A stretch of DNA of 52,338 nucleotides, taken from NCBI GenBank assembly GCA_947467185.1, contig CANIHR010000003.1, positions 1-52,338 on the forward strand, in the 5' to 3' direction. Both the position numbers and the translations under genes were made by a program. The notes beneath the pieces were generated by a model that was given only the letters and a program-made list of their open reading frames with translations, was not told where the DNA came from and searched no databases. This document shows positions 33,591 through 41,363 of this stretch, in pieces. This stretch comes from Bryobacterales bacterium. Its GTDB lineage: Bacteria > Acidobacteriota > Terriglobia > Bryobacterales > Bryobacteraceae. Positions within the stretch are counted from its first letter, which is position 1. Each line of letters begins with the position of its first letter.

Positions 33591-34193
33591 CTAAATCACG
33601 CCCCGCGCTCGAAGCTCCGCTTCAATCTGCGCCGCTGACTGAAACTGCACCGCGTCAATCCCCGCAGCCCGGGCGCCTGCCACATAATCCGCGATATCGT
33701 CCGCAAAAAAGCACTCTTCGGGCGCAAACCCCGCCGCTGCAATCGCCGCCTGGTAGATCTTCGGATTCGGCTTCATCGCCTTCACCTCATGTGACAGGAT
33801 GCACGCATGAAAATGGCGCAGAATCGGGTACTCCGCCCGAAGCATGTCAAAGTGGATCGAATTCGTGTTCGAAAGCAGCACCAGACGGTGCGTTTTGCTG
33901 ATCGCCTCCACCAGCGACTCCGGAATCAGCGTCGGCTTCATGAACACCGAGCACCAGATCCGGCTGAACTCTTCATACGAAAGAACGAACCCAAGCAGGC
34001 GGCCCAGTTCCTCCACGAAGGCGTGCGGTTCAATCTCACCCGATTCCAGCCGGACCGCGAGTCCGCTCTCGGCCACACGCGCCGGAATCTCCGCCGCCGG
34101 AACCCCGCACAGCGGCTCCAGTTGCCGGTAACCGATAGAAAAGTCAAAAGGGACGATGACACGCCCCAGGTCGAAAATGACGGCTTTGATCAT
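33591..34193 (-). CDS. HAD-superfamily hydrolase (YihX-like)
   Basis: A 200-residue HAD phosphatase. Motif I is FDLGRVIVPFD (nucleophile Asp with Gly in place of the second Asp, as is common in the YihX/epoxide-hydrolase-N branch), motif II is LVLLSNTNS, motif III Lys lies in SHEVKAMKPNPKIY, and motif IV is ECFFADDIADYVAGA. A helical cap sits between motifs I and II. ATG 34193 begins the beta strand directly; an upstream in-frame ATG at 34220 is less likely. It is divergent from the glycosyltransferase gene 29 bp away. The phosphorylated substrate, perhaps a sugar phosphate, is unknown. Confidence 0.87.
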   Translation of the reverse strand: MIKAVIFDLGRVIVPFDFSIGYRQLEPLCGVPAAEIPARVAESGLAVRLESGEIEPHAFVEELGRLLGFVLSYEEFSRIWCSVFMKPTLIPESLVEAISKTHRLVLLSNTNSIHFDMLRAEYPILRHFHACILSHEVKAMKPNPKIYQAAIAAAGFAPEECFFADDIADYVAGARAAGIDAVQFQSAAQIEAELRARGVI

Positions 34194-34222
34194 GTTGTGA
34201 CCTAAACTAATAGGCACCACCA

Positions 34223-35161
34223 GTGTCGCGCATCTCCATCATCCTGCCGGTCTATAACGGCGCACGGTTCCTGGAAGAGTGCCTGCAGTCCGTTCTCTCC
34301 CAAACGGAAACGGAATTCGAGTTCCTGATTGCGGACGATGGCTCCACCGACCGTTCCCGCGCCATCCTGGCCGCCATCAACGATCCCCGCGTCACCGTTG
34401 TCCTGAATCCCAGGAACCTGGGCCTTTTCGCTAACCTGAATCAGCTGACGGCCCGCGCCACCTCTCCCCTCGTTCGCTTCCTCTGCCAGGACGATGCGCT
34501 CGAACCCCACTGCCTCGCTGACGAAATCGCATACTTCGAGGCCCACGAAAAGTTCGTCATGACCATCTCCGCCGTCTACGAAATCGACGACCACGGGAAA
34601 GTAGTCGGCGAGTGGGCTACCGGCGACGGCCCCTCCGTCTTCGACGGTGACTGGTGCCTGCAAAAGCTCTTCTACGAAGGCTGCATCGCCGGCAACCTCT
34701 CCACGGTTTGCGTCCGGCGGTGGGCGCTCGAAGCGGCTGGCCCCTTTGATACCACCTACCAGGTTGCCGGAGACTACGAAATGTGGGTCCGCCTCTGCCG
34801 CCACGGCTGGGTCGCCGACCGCCACGACAAGCTCATCCGCCTCCGCCAGCACTCCGGTCGTCTGAGCGAAGCGCCTTTTTCCGGTGTCAAGTTCGCGCGC
34901 GAAAACCGCCGGGTTCTGAACCAGATCCTGCCACTCCTCCCCGAGGCGATTCGCGCTAAAGCCGAACGCTACACCTGGTGGCGCCAAAACGTCTTCGACA
35001 CACACCACTTCATCCGCTGCCTTCTGGCTGGAAAATTCGCCGAATGCCGTGCTCTCTTTGAGGTGATGGGCTGGAAATATCTGCTGCCGGGGCTTGCCGT
35101 CTGGCTGGTCACCGTCAACAACCGCCTCTACCGCCCGAAGCCAATCTTTTACAAGCCCTGA
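34223..35161 (+). CDS. Glycosyltransferase family 2
   Basis: A 312-residue GT-A enzyme beginning at GTG 34223. SIILPVYNGARFLEECLQSVLSQT, FLIADDGSTDRS and RFLCQDDALEP (metal-binding acidic pair) are the family hallmarks; the acceptor half holds FDTTYQVAGDYEMWVRL. The C-terminal 80 residues end in a hydrophobic segment (YLLPGLAVWLVTVNN) that probably attaches it to the inner membrane. It stands alone between a HAD gene and a convergent transporter gene (3-bp gap), and may serve the glycan module upstream. Donor and acceptor are unknown. Confidence 0.88.
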   Translation: MSRISIILPVYNGARFLEECLQSVLSQTETEFEFLIADDGSTDRSRAILAAINDPRVTVVLNPRNLGLFANLNQLTARATSPLVRFLCQDDALEPHCLADEIAYFEAHEKFVMTISAVYEIDDHGKVVGEWATGDGPSVFDGDWCLQKLFYEGCIAGNLSTVCVRRWALEAAGPFDTTYQVAGDYEMWVRLCRHGWVADRHDKLIRLRQHSGRLSEAPFSGVKFARENRRVLNQILPLLPEAIRAKAERYTWWRQNVFDTHHFIRCLLAGKFAECRALFEVMGWKYLLPGLAVWLVTVNNRLYRPKPIFYKP

Positions 35162-35164
35162 TCG

Positions 35165-36577
35165 TTACCAGATCCCGAGGAACCTCCACCACCCGAATCC
35201 CACCGTGCTCCAGATCGTCAGCGTCACCAGTGACACGAGGAACCCGATCCGCCACCACTGGCCAAACGAGACATAGCCCTGCGCGAAGAACATTGGTGCA
35301 GGTGTAGTCCCGTAGTTCGTCAGGCACGCACACAAGTTCCCGAAGCAGGCCAGGGAGAACGCCGCGAGGCCCGGTGGCACGTGCCGGGAATACATCACCG
35401 CCGCGAATGCCGGAAACATCGCCACCGTGTGTGCCGTAATGCTGGCGAACCCGTAATGCGCAAAAAAGTAGATCAGCAGCGCGATGAAAAACAGCCCGAA
35501 CACGCTGTAGCTGACCAGCGCGCCGCCCACGGCTGTCGCGAACGCTCCCGTCACGCCCGCTTCGCCCAATGCCCGTGCCAGCTCAAACAACCCGCCGTAC
35601 CAGACGAAGACATCCCACGCGGCCTTGTCTCCGGCCAGTTCCACCCACGACAACACACCTGTCGCCAGCAGGACACCCGTGCCCAGAAGTGCGGCTACGC
35701 TCGCATCCAGCGTGGAGAAGATCCACATTCCGCAGACCCCCACGAACACGGCGCAGACAATCCACTCATTCCGGCTCATCCGCCCCATCGCCGCCAGTTC
35801 CCGGCGCGCAAAATCCGCCGCTTCCGGCGTATGCTTCACATCCGGCGGATACAGCTTGTAGACCACCCACGGCACAATCGCCATCGAAACCAAACCCGGC
35901 ACAATCCCCGCGCGTGCCCAACTCAGCCACGTAATCGGGTAGTGCAGAAATTGCGCCGACATTCGCGCCGCCAGCGCATTGCTCGCCTGCGCCGTCAACA
36001 GCGTCGCCGACGACACGCAGATCGCCTGGTACACGCCAATCATCAGAAATGACCCGATTCGCGACGCCGTCTCCCCGGGCTTCGATCCATAGAGCTCCGC
36101 CACCGATCGAACAATCGGCATCACCACGCCACCCGACCTTGCCCCCGCCGACGGAATAATCGTCGCCAGACACAGATCCGTCAGGCCCAGCGAATAACAA
36201 ACCCCCAGTGACGACTTCCCGAACATGCGTACAAAGCCCAGCGCGATTCGTCGCGCCAGACCCGTCCGAATCAGCGCACTCGAAATGAAGAAGGCTGAAA
36301 GCACCAGCCACACCACCGGGTCGGCGAAACCCGAAAGCGCCCTCTGCGGAGTCAGTCCCGCCAACGGTATCGACAGGGCCACCGCGATCAGCACCAGTGC
36401 CCCGCCAGGGATCGGCTGCAGAATCAGCCCCGCAATAGTGGCGGCGAACAACCCTGTCAGCCGCCAGCCCTCGGGCTTCACCACGGCAGGACGTGGCAGC
36501 AGCAGGGTAACGGCGAAGTAGATGGCCAGCAGGATGGCCGCGCCCGCCCAGGGAGGTAATGTCTGTTTACGCAACAC
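35165..36577 (-). CDS. DASS/SLC13 dicarboxylate transporter
   Basis: An inner-membrane carrier of 470 residues with 11-12 hydrophobic helices. IIPSAGARSGGVVMPIVRSVAE and LCACLTNYGTTPAPMFFAQGYVSFGQWW match the two substrate/sodium-site hairpins of the 2-oxoglutarate/malate (DiT1, SodiT1) branch of the divalent anion/sodium symporters. It probably moves dicarboxylates such as malate or 2-oxoglutarate. The start is GTG 36577, only 32 bp from the divergent precursor gene of the MNIO operon, so the operon's promoter must overlap this gene's 5' end. No link between the two is known. Confidence 0.9.
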   Translation of the reverse strand: MLRKQTLPPWAGAAILLAIYFAVTLLLPRPAVVKPEGWRLTGLFAATIAGLILQPIPGGALVLIAVALSIPLAGLTPQRALSGFADPVVWLVLSAFFISSALIRTGLARRIALGFVRMFGKSSLGVCYSLGLTDLCLATIIPSAGARSGGVVMPIVRSVAELYGSKPGETASRIGSFLMIGVYQAICVSSATLLTAQASNALAARMSAQFLHYPITWLSWARAGIVPGLVSMAIVPWVVYKLYPPDVKHTPEAADFARRELAAMGRMSRNEWIVCAVFVGVCGMWIFSTLDASVAALLGTGVLLATGVLSWVELAGDKAAWDVFVWYGGLFELARALGEAGVTGAFATAVGGALVSYSVFGLFFIALLIYFFAHYGFASITAHTVAMFPAFAAVMYSRHVPPGLAAFSLACFGNLCACLTNYGTTPAPMFFAQGYVSFGQWWRIGFLVSLVTLTIWSTVGFGWWRFLGIW

Positions 36578-36582
36578 ACGAG

Positions 36583-36600
36583 GTTATCTCATTAGTTATC
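36583..36600. promoter_or_regulatory. GTTATC direct repeat ahead of the MNIO operon
   Basis: GTTATC occurs twice, at 36583-36588 and 36595-36600, with a 12-base period, in the 32-bp gap between the transporter GTG and the precursor ATG. The region is AT-rich compared with its surroundings. It could be a regulator site or part of a sigma-factor recognition element for either divergent gene. No protein can be assigned. Confidence 0.35.
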
Positions 36601-36609
36601 CTCAAATAC

Positions 36610-36897
36610 ATGAAAGCTCCTAAGAACTCACTGGTCCTCACCGCCGCTTTCGCCGGCCTGCTCTCGGGTACTGTCGCCCGTGCCACTGCCGCCCCCAGCG
36701 GATCTTCCAGCCAGCACAACATCGGCGTCGCCGGCCAGTTTGCCGATACCGCCAAGGCGAAGGTCGAAAAGCACGCCTGCAAGGGCAAGAACTCCTGTAA
36801 GGGCAACGGCGGGTGCGCTTCCGGTGATAACGGCTGCGCCGGCAAGAACTCCTGCAAGGGCAAGGGCGGTTGCGCCACCGATTCGAAGAAGATGTAG
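36610..36897 (+). CDS. Secreted Cys-rich peptide, probable bufferin-like RiPP precursor
   Basis: A 95-residue protein with an N-terminal Sec-type signal (MKAPKNSLVLTAAFAGLLSGTVARA, AxA cleavage near 23-27), a spacer, and a Lys/Gly/Cys-rich C-terminus. Six cysteines (57, 63, 69, 76, 82, 88) sit in two near-identical units of pattern C-x-G-K-N-S-C-K-G-x-G-G-C. ATG 36610 is used since the upstream in-frame ATG 36559 would hide the signal. The next two genes encode an MNIO (DUF692) enzyme and a DUF2063 protein, the known modification pair for exported copper-binding bufferins and HvfA-type peptides. It is therefore probably modified at Cys, exported and metal-binding. The precursor is unlike the DUF2282 type. 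Confidence 0.8.
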   Translation: MKAPKNSLVLTAAFAGLLSGTVARATAAPSGSSSQHNIGVAGQFADTAKAKVEKHACKGKNSCKGNGGCASGDNGCAGKNSCKGKGGCATDSKKM

Positions 36898-36921
36898 TTT
36901 CCGCGGACCCTGTGCAGCCCC

Positions 36922-37755
36922 ATGCCAGCCAATCGTTTTAACGGGTTCACCGACTACGGGGTTGGCGTCGGGCTGCGGATACCGCATTACGACCACATCC
37001 TGAACCGCCAGCCGGTTGTTGAGTGGTTCGAGATCATTTCCGAAAACTTCATGGTCGACGGTGGCCGTCCTCTCGCCATCCTCGACCAGATCCTGGAACG
37101 CTATCGCGTGGTGCAGCACGGCGTCTCCATGTACTTCGGTTCGGCCGACAAGCTGAATCGCGAACACCTCCGGCGCCTCAAGACCCTCGTCCGCCGCACC
37201 AAAACTCCCTGGCTTTCCGATCACCTTTGTTGGGGTTCTGTGGATGGCCGTTACTCCCACGATCTGCTCCCCATGCCATACACCTTCGAAGCCGCGAAGG
37301 TCACGGCGCGCAAGATCCGCGAAGCCCGGGATTTCCTCGAAGTTCCCATCGTGGTTGAGAACGTCAGCAGCTACGCGGAGTTCCACGTCTCGGAAATGAC
37401 CGAGTGGGCGTTTCTCAACGAAGTGGTGGAGCGCGCCGACTGCGGCATTTTGCTCGACGTCAACAACATCTATGTCTCCAGCCGCAATCACGGCTTTGAT
37501 CCCTATGAGTACCTCAACGCGGTCCCTGCAGATCGTGTGGCGCAGATCCACATCGCCGGGCACTCCACGTACGAGAAGTACATCCTCGACACGCACGACC
37601 ATCCCGTGATCGATCCCGTCTGGGCTCTCTACGAAAAGGCTATTGCCCGCACCGGTAACACGGCGACGCTGCTCGAATGGGACCAACATATTCCGTCTTT
37701 CGACGAAGTCCACAATGAAGCGCTGAAAGCGAAGCGATACCTGGTGTCCGCATGA
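36922..37755 (+). CDS. MNIO-family (DUF692) peptide-modifying enzyme
   Basis: A 277-residue TIM-barrel enzyme of the multinuclear non-haem iron oxidative family (MbnB, BufB, HvfB), which modifies cysteines in precursor peptides. Likely metal ligands are spread as in the family: GVGLRIPHYDHI (His22/25), EIISENF, QHGVSMYFG (His66), SDHLCW (His101), VENVSSY (Glu146), LLDVNNIY (Asp179, Asn181/182), QIHIAGHS (His210/214), DTHDHPV (Asp223, His225/227) and LLEWDQH (Glu252). It starts 24 bp after the Cys-rich precursor gene and overlaps the DUF2063 gene by 4 bp (ATGA). Family assignment is firm; the reaction on this precursor is inferred. Confidence 0.92.
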   Translation: MPANRFNGFTDYGVGVGLRIPHYDHILNRQPVVEWFEIISENFMVDGGRPLAILDQILERYRVVQHGVSMYFGSADKLNREHLRRLKTLVRRTKTPWLSDHLCWGSVDGRYSHDLLPMPYTFEAAKVTARKIREARDFLEVPIVVENVSSYAEFHVSEMTEWAFLNEVVERADCGILLDVNNIYVSSRNHGFDPYEYLNAVPADRVAQIHIAGHSTYEKYILDTHDHPVIDPVWALYEKAIARTGNTATLLEWDQHIPSFDEVHNEALKAKRYLVSA

Positions 37756-38489
37756 AGCTCGCCGAACTCCAGCGCCGAATGTTCGCCGAAATCACCAACA
37801 CCGTCATCTCTGCGGACTACATCAAGCCGAATGCCCGCCTGACGGCGCGGGAACGCCTCGACATCTATCGCGATCAATACTGGTCGCGCCTCATCGATTC
37901 GCTGCGTGATGATTTCCCTGGCCTGTTGCTCTTGCTTGGAGAGCGCGCGTTTCAGAAGCTGGCGATCGAATACCTGACCGCCTGCCCGTCAAAATCCTTC
38001 ACGTTGCGCGACCTCGGCCAGCACCTGCCCGCGCATCTGCAGAACCAGCCGCTCGAACACGACATGGCCCGCCTCGAATGGGCCCACATCGAAACGTACG
38101 ACGCGTTGGAATCAGAACCTCTCAGTGCCACTTTCACACCCGATCAAGCCCTGGCTCTGCAGCCGCACATCCGACTACTGGAACTCCAATATCCGGTTGA
38201 CGACGTGCGGCTGAAAACTCTTTCAGCCCGCGCCGTAAAAGCGCGTCGCCCCGCGACCATCCACCTCGCCACCCACCGCGTCGAAGGCGATGTCTTCTAC
38301 CGCCGCCTCGAACCCGGTGAATTCGCCATCCTGCAAAAACTCAGCACTGGCAAATCCCTCGCCAAAGCTCTTCGGGGCATCATTGCCAACCCCGAAGACC
38401 TCCAGCGCTGGTTCGCCACCTGGGCTCAATTAGGCTGGCTCTGCCACCCACCCGCTAAACGTACTTCTGCCAGATCGCGCGGCCAATAA
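37752..38489 (+). CDS. DUF2063 partner protein (BufC/HvfC-like)
   Basis: A 245-residue protein of the DUF2063 family, which accompanies MNIO enzymes and is thought to deliver or position the precursor peptide. The N-terminal domain (LAELQRRMFAEITN, ERLDIYRDQYWSRLIDSLRDDFPGLLLLLGERAFQKLAIEYL) is characteristic; the C-terminal half (from about 150) has RVEGDVFYRRLEPGEFAILQKLSTG. ATG overlaps the MNIO stop. The last 35 bp overlap the convergent HemQ-like gene. Its length matches the family. The partner role follows from family knowledge. Confidence 0.88.
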   Translation: MKLAELQRRMFAEITNTVISADYIKPNARLTARERLDIYRDQYWSRLIDSLRDDFPGLLLLLGERAFQKLAIEYLTACPSKSFTLRDLGQHLPAHLQNQPLEHDMARLEWAHIETYDALESEPLSATFTPDQALALQPHIRLLELQYPVDDVRLKTLSARAVKARRPATIHLATHRVEGDVFYRRLEPGEFAILQKLSTGKSLAKALRGIIANPEDLQRWFATWAQLGWLCHPPAKRTSARSRGQ

Positions 38490-39159
38490 AGAACGGCCCC
38501 ATCTTCTCCATAAAGCTCGAAGTCTGCCGGGTCTTCCGCATCGCCTGCACACAGATCGAGAGCGGTGCCAGTTCCTTGCCAATCAGTCCGATCACGAAGT
38601 CGTTGTCTTCTTTATCGATGCCGAAGCACGCGAGGCGCACGTCCTGCGCGAAACCCGCCGTGCCAAACGAATGGCCAATCGTGCCATGCTCCCGAAGAAT
38701 CGCCATCTGGTCTTCCGGGGGCAGGGAATTGAACTCGCCCTTGCGGCGCAGCGGGTACCAGACGTGCCACTTCCACTCGGCCGACGTTACTGCGCGCGGC
38801 GAACGGTGCATCAGCCAGTCTTCCAGATTGGGTTCATGTCCAATCGCGTACGTACGGCCCATCATCATGTATTCCGGCTTAAACGTCAGGTTCGCGAACG
38901 CGGCGCTGTTCAGCACCGGACGCACGCTGTCGACAAAGAAATTCGGATTGTCGCTCCACGTCAGCACGGCCACGCCCTGTGGATCGTTGGCGTCTTCATA
39001 GAGCACGCCGTTGATGCCGGCCGCTTCCAAAGCACTCACCAGAGAGCCTGTTTCGCGGGCATTGCCAAACGCCAGCAACTGCATGAACAGGCGCTTATCC
39101 GAAGTCTGCTGCACCCCGGCGCGCACGCCACCTTTTTCACGAATATCGAGTTGTTCCAT
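38455..39159 (-). CDS. Chlorite dismutase-superfamily haem protein, HemQ-like
   Basis: A 234-residue member of the chlorite dismutase superfamily. The C-terminal domain has WYPLRRKGEFNSLP (Tyr135 corresponds to the HemQ catalytic tyrosine), MAILREHGTIGHSFG (His158 is the probable proximal ligand) and GIDKEDNDFVIGLIGKELAPLSICVQAMRKT. HemQ converts coproheme to haem; other members act as peroxidases. ATG 39159 with GGAG 3 bp upstream is used; ATG 39219 would add 20 residues. No other haem genes lie nearby. It converges on the MNIO operon with a 35-bp overlap. Confidence 0.82.
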   Translation of the reverse strand: MEQLDIREKGGVRAGVQQTSDKRLFMQLLAFGNARETGSLVSALEAAGINGVLYEDANDPQGVAVLTWSDNPNFFVDSVRPVLNSAAFANLTFKPEYMMMGRTYAIGHEPNLEDWLMHRSPRAVTSAEWKWHVWYPLRRKGEFNSLPPEDQMAILREHGTIGHSFGTAGFAQDVRLACFGIDKEDNDFVIGLIGKELAPLSICVQAMRKTRQTSSFMEKMGPFFIGRAIWQKYV

Positions 39160-39233
39160 CTGCTCCAGAATAACGACTTCATCTTGCTGCCGCACACACC
39201 GCGCACGCGCCTTCCGCAACAGAGATTTTTCCC

Positions 39234-39263
39234 TTGACTTTATATCCGTCGTGACTCTATATA
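39234..39263 (+). promoter_or_regulatory. Candidate sigma-70-type promoter
   Basis: TTGACT at 39234-39239 and TATATA at 39258-39263 are separated by 18 bp, reading to the right, in an AT-rich island upstream of the HemQ-like gene. No annotated gene starts downstream on this strand; an intrinsic terminator follows about 80-100 bp later. The opposite strand has TATAAA in the same island, which could serve the HemQ-like gene. Confidence 0.5.
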
Positions 39264-39269
39264 TGAATC

Positions 39270-39368
39270 ACACTGCGGTTTTCACAACGCGTACAGTTTC
39301 CCGTCGATCTGGGAGAATCACTTCGATGAAGGACACAACCAAAAGGCTCCCCTCGGGGAGCCTTTTTC
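39270..39368 (+). ncRNA. Candidate small RNA
   Basis: A transcript of about 100 bases would start near 39270 from the promoter at 39234-39263 and end at the hairpin plus T5 at 39341-39367. A mini-ORF (ATG 39326, with GGGAG 10 bp upstream) runs through the hairpin and out into the antisense of the LytTR gene, so coding is unlikely. The position between HemQ-like and LytTR genes suggests an independent RNA, but the evidence is only promoter and terminator shape. Confidence 0.35.
39341..39367. terminator. Bidirectional intrinsic terminator
   Basis: The sequence AAAAGGCTCCC, loop CTCG, then GGGAGCCTTTTT forms a near-perfect stem of about 11 bp with a T5 run on the plus strand and a T4 run on the minus strand. 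On the minus strand it follows the LytTR stop by 9 bp; on the plus strand it ends the candidate small RNA. Confidence 0.8.
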
Positions 39369-39375
39369 CTTGCCT

Positions 39376-40155
39376 CTACTTCGCGCCCGCACCCAATAAC
39401 AACCGCGATTCCAGCTTCTCGCGATGGTTCTTCGTGAGGGTCAGTTCCGTGCCATCGCGCAGGATCACGCGATAGTCGCCACGGAACCACGGCTGCAGCT
39501 CTCGAATACGATCCAGGTTCACAATCGCGGAACGGTGAACGCGCAAAAACTGCCCTGGATCGAGCCGCGCTTCCAGTTCGTTCATCGTCTCGCGAACCAC
39601 GTGAGTCTCGCGTCCGCAATGCAGGCAGACGTAGTTGTCGGAAGCCTCGAACCAGTCGATCTCATCCAGCCGGATGAACACGACGCGGCCATTGTTCTTC
39701 ACCGCAATTCTGTCAGGCGTCTTCCGCGGCTTAGTCAGATTCTCAAACAGTTCAAACAGCCGGGAATTGTCCGATTTACCCGTGCGCTCCTGCTCCACAC
39801 GCGCCTTCGCGCGCTTCAGCGATTCCAGGAACCGACGCCCGTCAAACGGCTTCAGCAAATAGTCGAACGCATGCACTTCAAAGGCACGCAGCGCATAGTC
39901 GTCATACGCCGACGTGAAGATGATCAGGGGTCGAATCTCCTGCAGCGCGGCAAGCACCTCGAACCCATCCAGTTCCGGCATCTGCACGTCCAGGTACAGA
40001 ATGTCGGGCGGCGTCAGTCGCAACGCTTCCAGCGCTTCCGCGCCGTTCTCACACTCACCCACTACTTCGCAATCGGCCTCCAGCGCCAGTAGCCGCCGGA
40101 TGCGCCGCCGCGACAACCTCTCATCGTCAACGATCAGTATTTTGTAGTTCGACAT
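39376..40155 (-). CDS. LytTR-family response regulator
   Basis: A 259-residue transcription factor. The receiver has IVDDE, the phosphoacceptor Asp56 in YLDVQMPELDG, FTSAYDDYALRAFEVHAFDYLLKPF and the conserved Lys. The C-terminal LytTR DNA-binding domain (about 148-250) has RIAVKNNGRVVFIRLDEIDWFEASDNYVCLHCG and FLRVHRSAIVNLDRIREL. Its start overlaps the histidine kinase gene by 29 bp, so the pair is one operon. Targets are unknown; the adjacent TonB-dependent receptor gene and the HemQ-like gene are candidates. An intrinsic terminator follows. Confidence 0.93.
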   Translation of the reverse strand: MSNYKILIVDDERLSRRRIRRLLALEADCEVVGECENGAEALEALRLTPPDILYLDVQMPELDGFEVLAALQEIRPLIIFTSAYDDYALRAFEVHAFDYLLKPFDGRRFLESLKRAKARVEQERTGKSDNSRLFELFENLTKPRKTPDRIAVKNNGRVVFIRLDEIDWFEASDNYVCLHCGRETHVVRETMNELEARLDPGQFLRVHRSAIVNLDRIRELQPWFRGDYRVILRDGTELTLTKNHREKLESRLLLGAGAK

Positions 40156-41296
40156 GGTCTTCCATCACACTGTTCTTTCGTGCTGCTTCATCCGGGAAGC
40201 TCCGATATGGCATGGTGATCCGTGCCTCTGCACCGCCCGCCGGCAGGTTGCGCAGCGCGAGCGACTGCTTCGCGCCATACAGCGATTCCAGCCGTCCCCG
40301 CGTAATCGACAGGCCCATCCCCTGATACCCGGGCTTCTGCGCGCGCGCCTTTATGGCGTCCTCGCGCAACCCGACGCCGTTGTCCGCAATCCGCAGCACC
40401 AGCGTGCCGTTGAAGCGTTCTGCGGAAACATGGATCACGCCCGGTCCCGCCTTCTTCCCCAGGCCATGCCGAATCGCGTTCTCCACCAAAGGCTGCAGCA
40501 CCAGATTCGGCACCATCGCCTCATGCAGTTCCACTGGCACATCATAGTGAACCTGCAATCGATCTTCAAAACGAGCGTGCTCAATCTCCAGATACAACTC
40601 CAGAATGTGCAGTTCCTCGCTCAGCGGAACCTCATGAATTGTGCTGTTCGCGAGGAACAGCCGCAGTAGTTCTCCCAGTCGCGTGATCGTCCGTTCCGCC
40701 AGATCGGGATCTTCATGCACCAGCGCCGAAATCGTGTGCAGAGTATTGAAGAGGAAGTGAGGATGCAGCTGCATTTTTAGTGCCTGCAACTGCGCCTGAA
40801 TCAGCTGCGTCTGCAACTGCGACGCTTTAATCAGGCCACCCTGATAACTCTTGTAGTAGAGGATCGCGTGCTCCACCAGCACCACCACAATGTAGAGCAG
40901 CGTTCCCGTATCAAACGTCGACTGTACGGACCGGAACAACTTCTCCCAGGCCATGTCATGGAACGCCGAAGTCGGCGGCCCGGTGATGGCATCGAACAAC
41001 AGCTTGATCACCGGCACCAGCACCAGAATGGACGCAATATGTGCCACCAGATGCCGGGGCCACACATTGCGCTCCAGCCTGTAGCGGCGGGCCAGCCAGC
41101 GTATCAGCGGCGTGAAGGCACCCCACAGATACGCGTAGGTCAGCTCATATCGCAGAGCCTCCGGCCACGACATCGGATGCGCGCTGAACGCATACCAGTA
41201 ATGGGCCTGCCATGCGCACAGCAAGCCATAAGCGGTCCACAGACCAAACAACACGCAGGCTTTTAGAATCGCCACACGTGTACGGTTGGTTGGCAT
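40127..41296 (-). CDS. LytS/YehU-type sensor histidine kinase
   Basis: A 389-residue kinase of the His_kinase (PF06580) class, partner of the LytTR regulator. Four hydrophobic segments occupy residues 8-150 and serve as a membrane sensor with short loops. The phosphoacceptor is His180 in LHPHFLFNTLHTISAL, and the ATPase domain has LVLQPLVENAIRHGLGKK and LRIADNGVGL with GMGLSITRGRLESLYG. Its 3' end overlaps the regulator gene by 29 bp. The N-terminus carries no known ligand-binding domain, so the signal is unknown. The TonB-dependent receptor gene ends 67 bp upstream. Confidence 0.92.
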   Translation of the reverse strand: MPTNRTRVAILKACVLFGLWTAYGLLCAWQAHYWYAFSAHPMSWPEALRYELTYAYLWGAFTPLIRWLARRYRLERNVWPRHLVAHIASILVLVPVIKLLFDAITGPPTSAFHDMAWEKLFRSVQSTFDTGTLLYIVVVLVEHAILYYKSYQGGLIKASQLQTQLIQAQLQALKMQLHPHFLFNTLHTISALVHEDPDLAERTITRLGELLRLFLANSTIHEVPLSEELHILELYLEIEHARFEDRLQVHYDVPVELHEAMVPNLVLQPLVENAIRHGLGKKAGPGVIHVSAERFNGTLVLRIADNGVGLREDAIKARAQKPGYQGMGLSITRGRLESLYGAKQSLALRNLPAGGAEARITMPYRSFPDEAARKNSVMEDHVELQNTDR

Positions 41297-41363
41297 AAAG
41301 GGCTTACCTCTTCAATACGTTTCAGAATTCATTCCGTTCGCTCCAAAAGTGGAATTCTCTTTG

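Noticed and set aside
39326-39475. Mini-gene with a ribosome site inside the candidate small RNA
   Set aside because: The frame runs through the terminator and into the antisense of the LytTR gene, so a translated product is unlikely.
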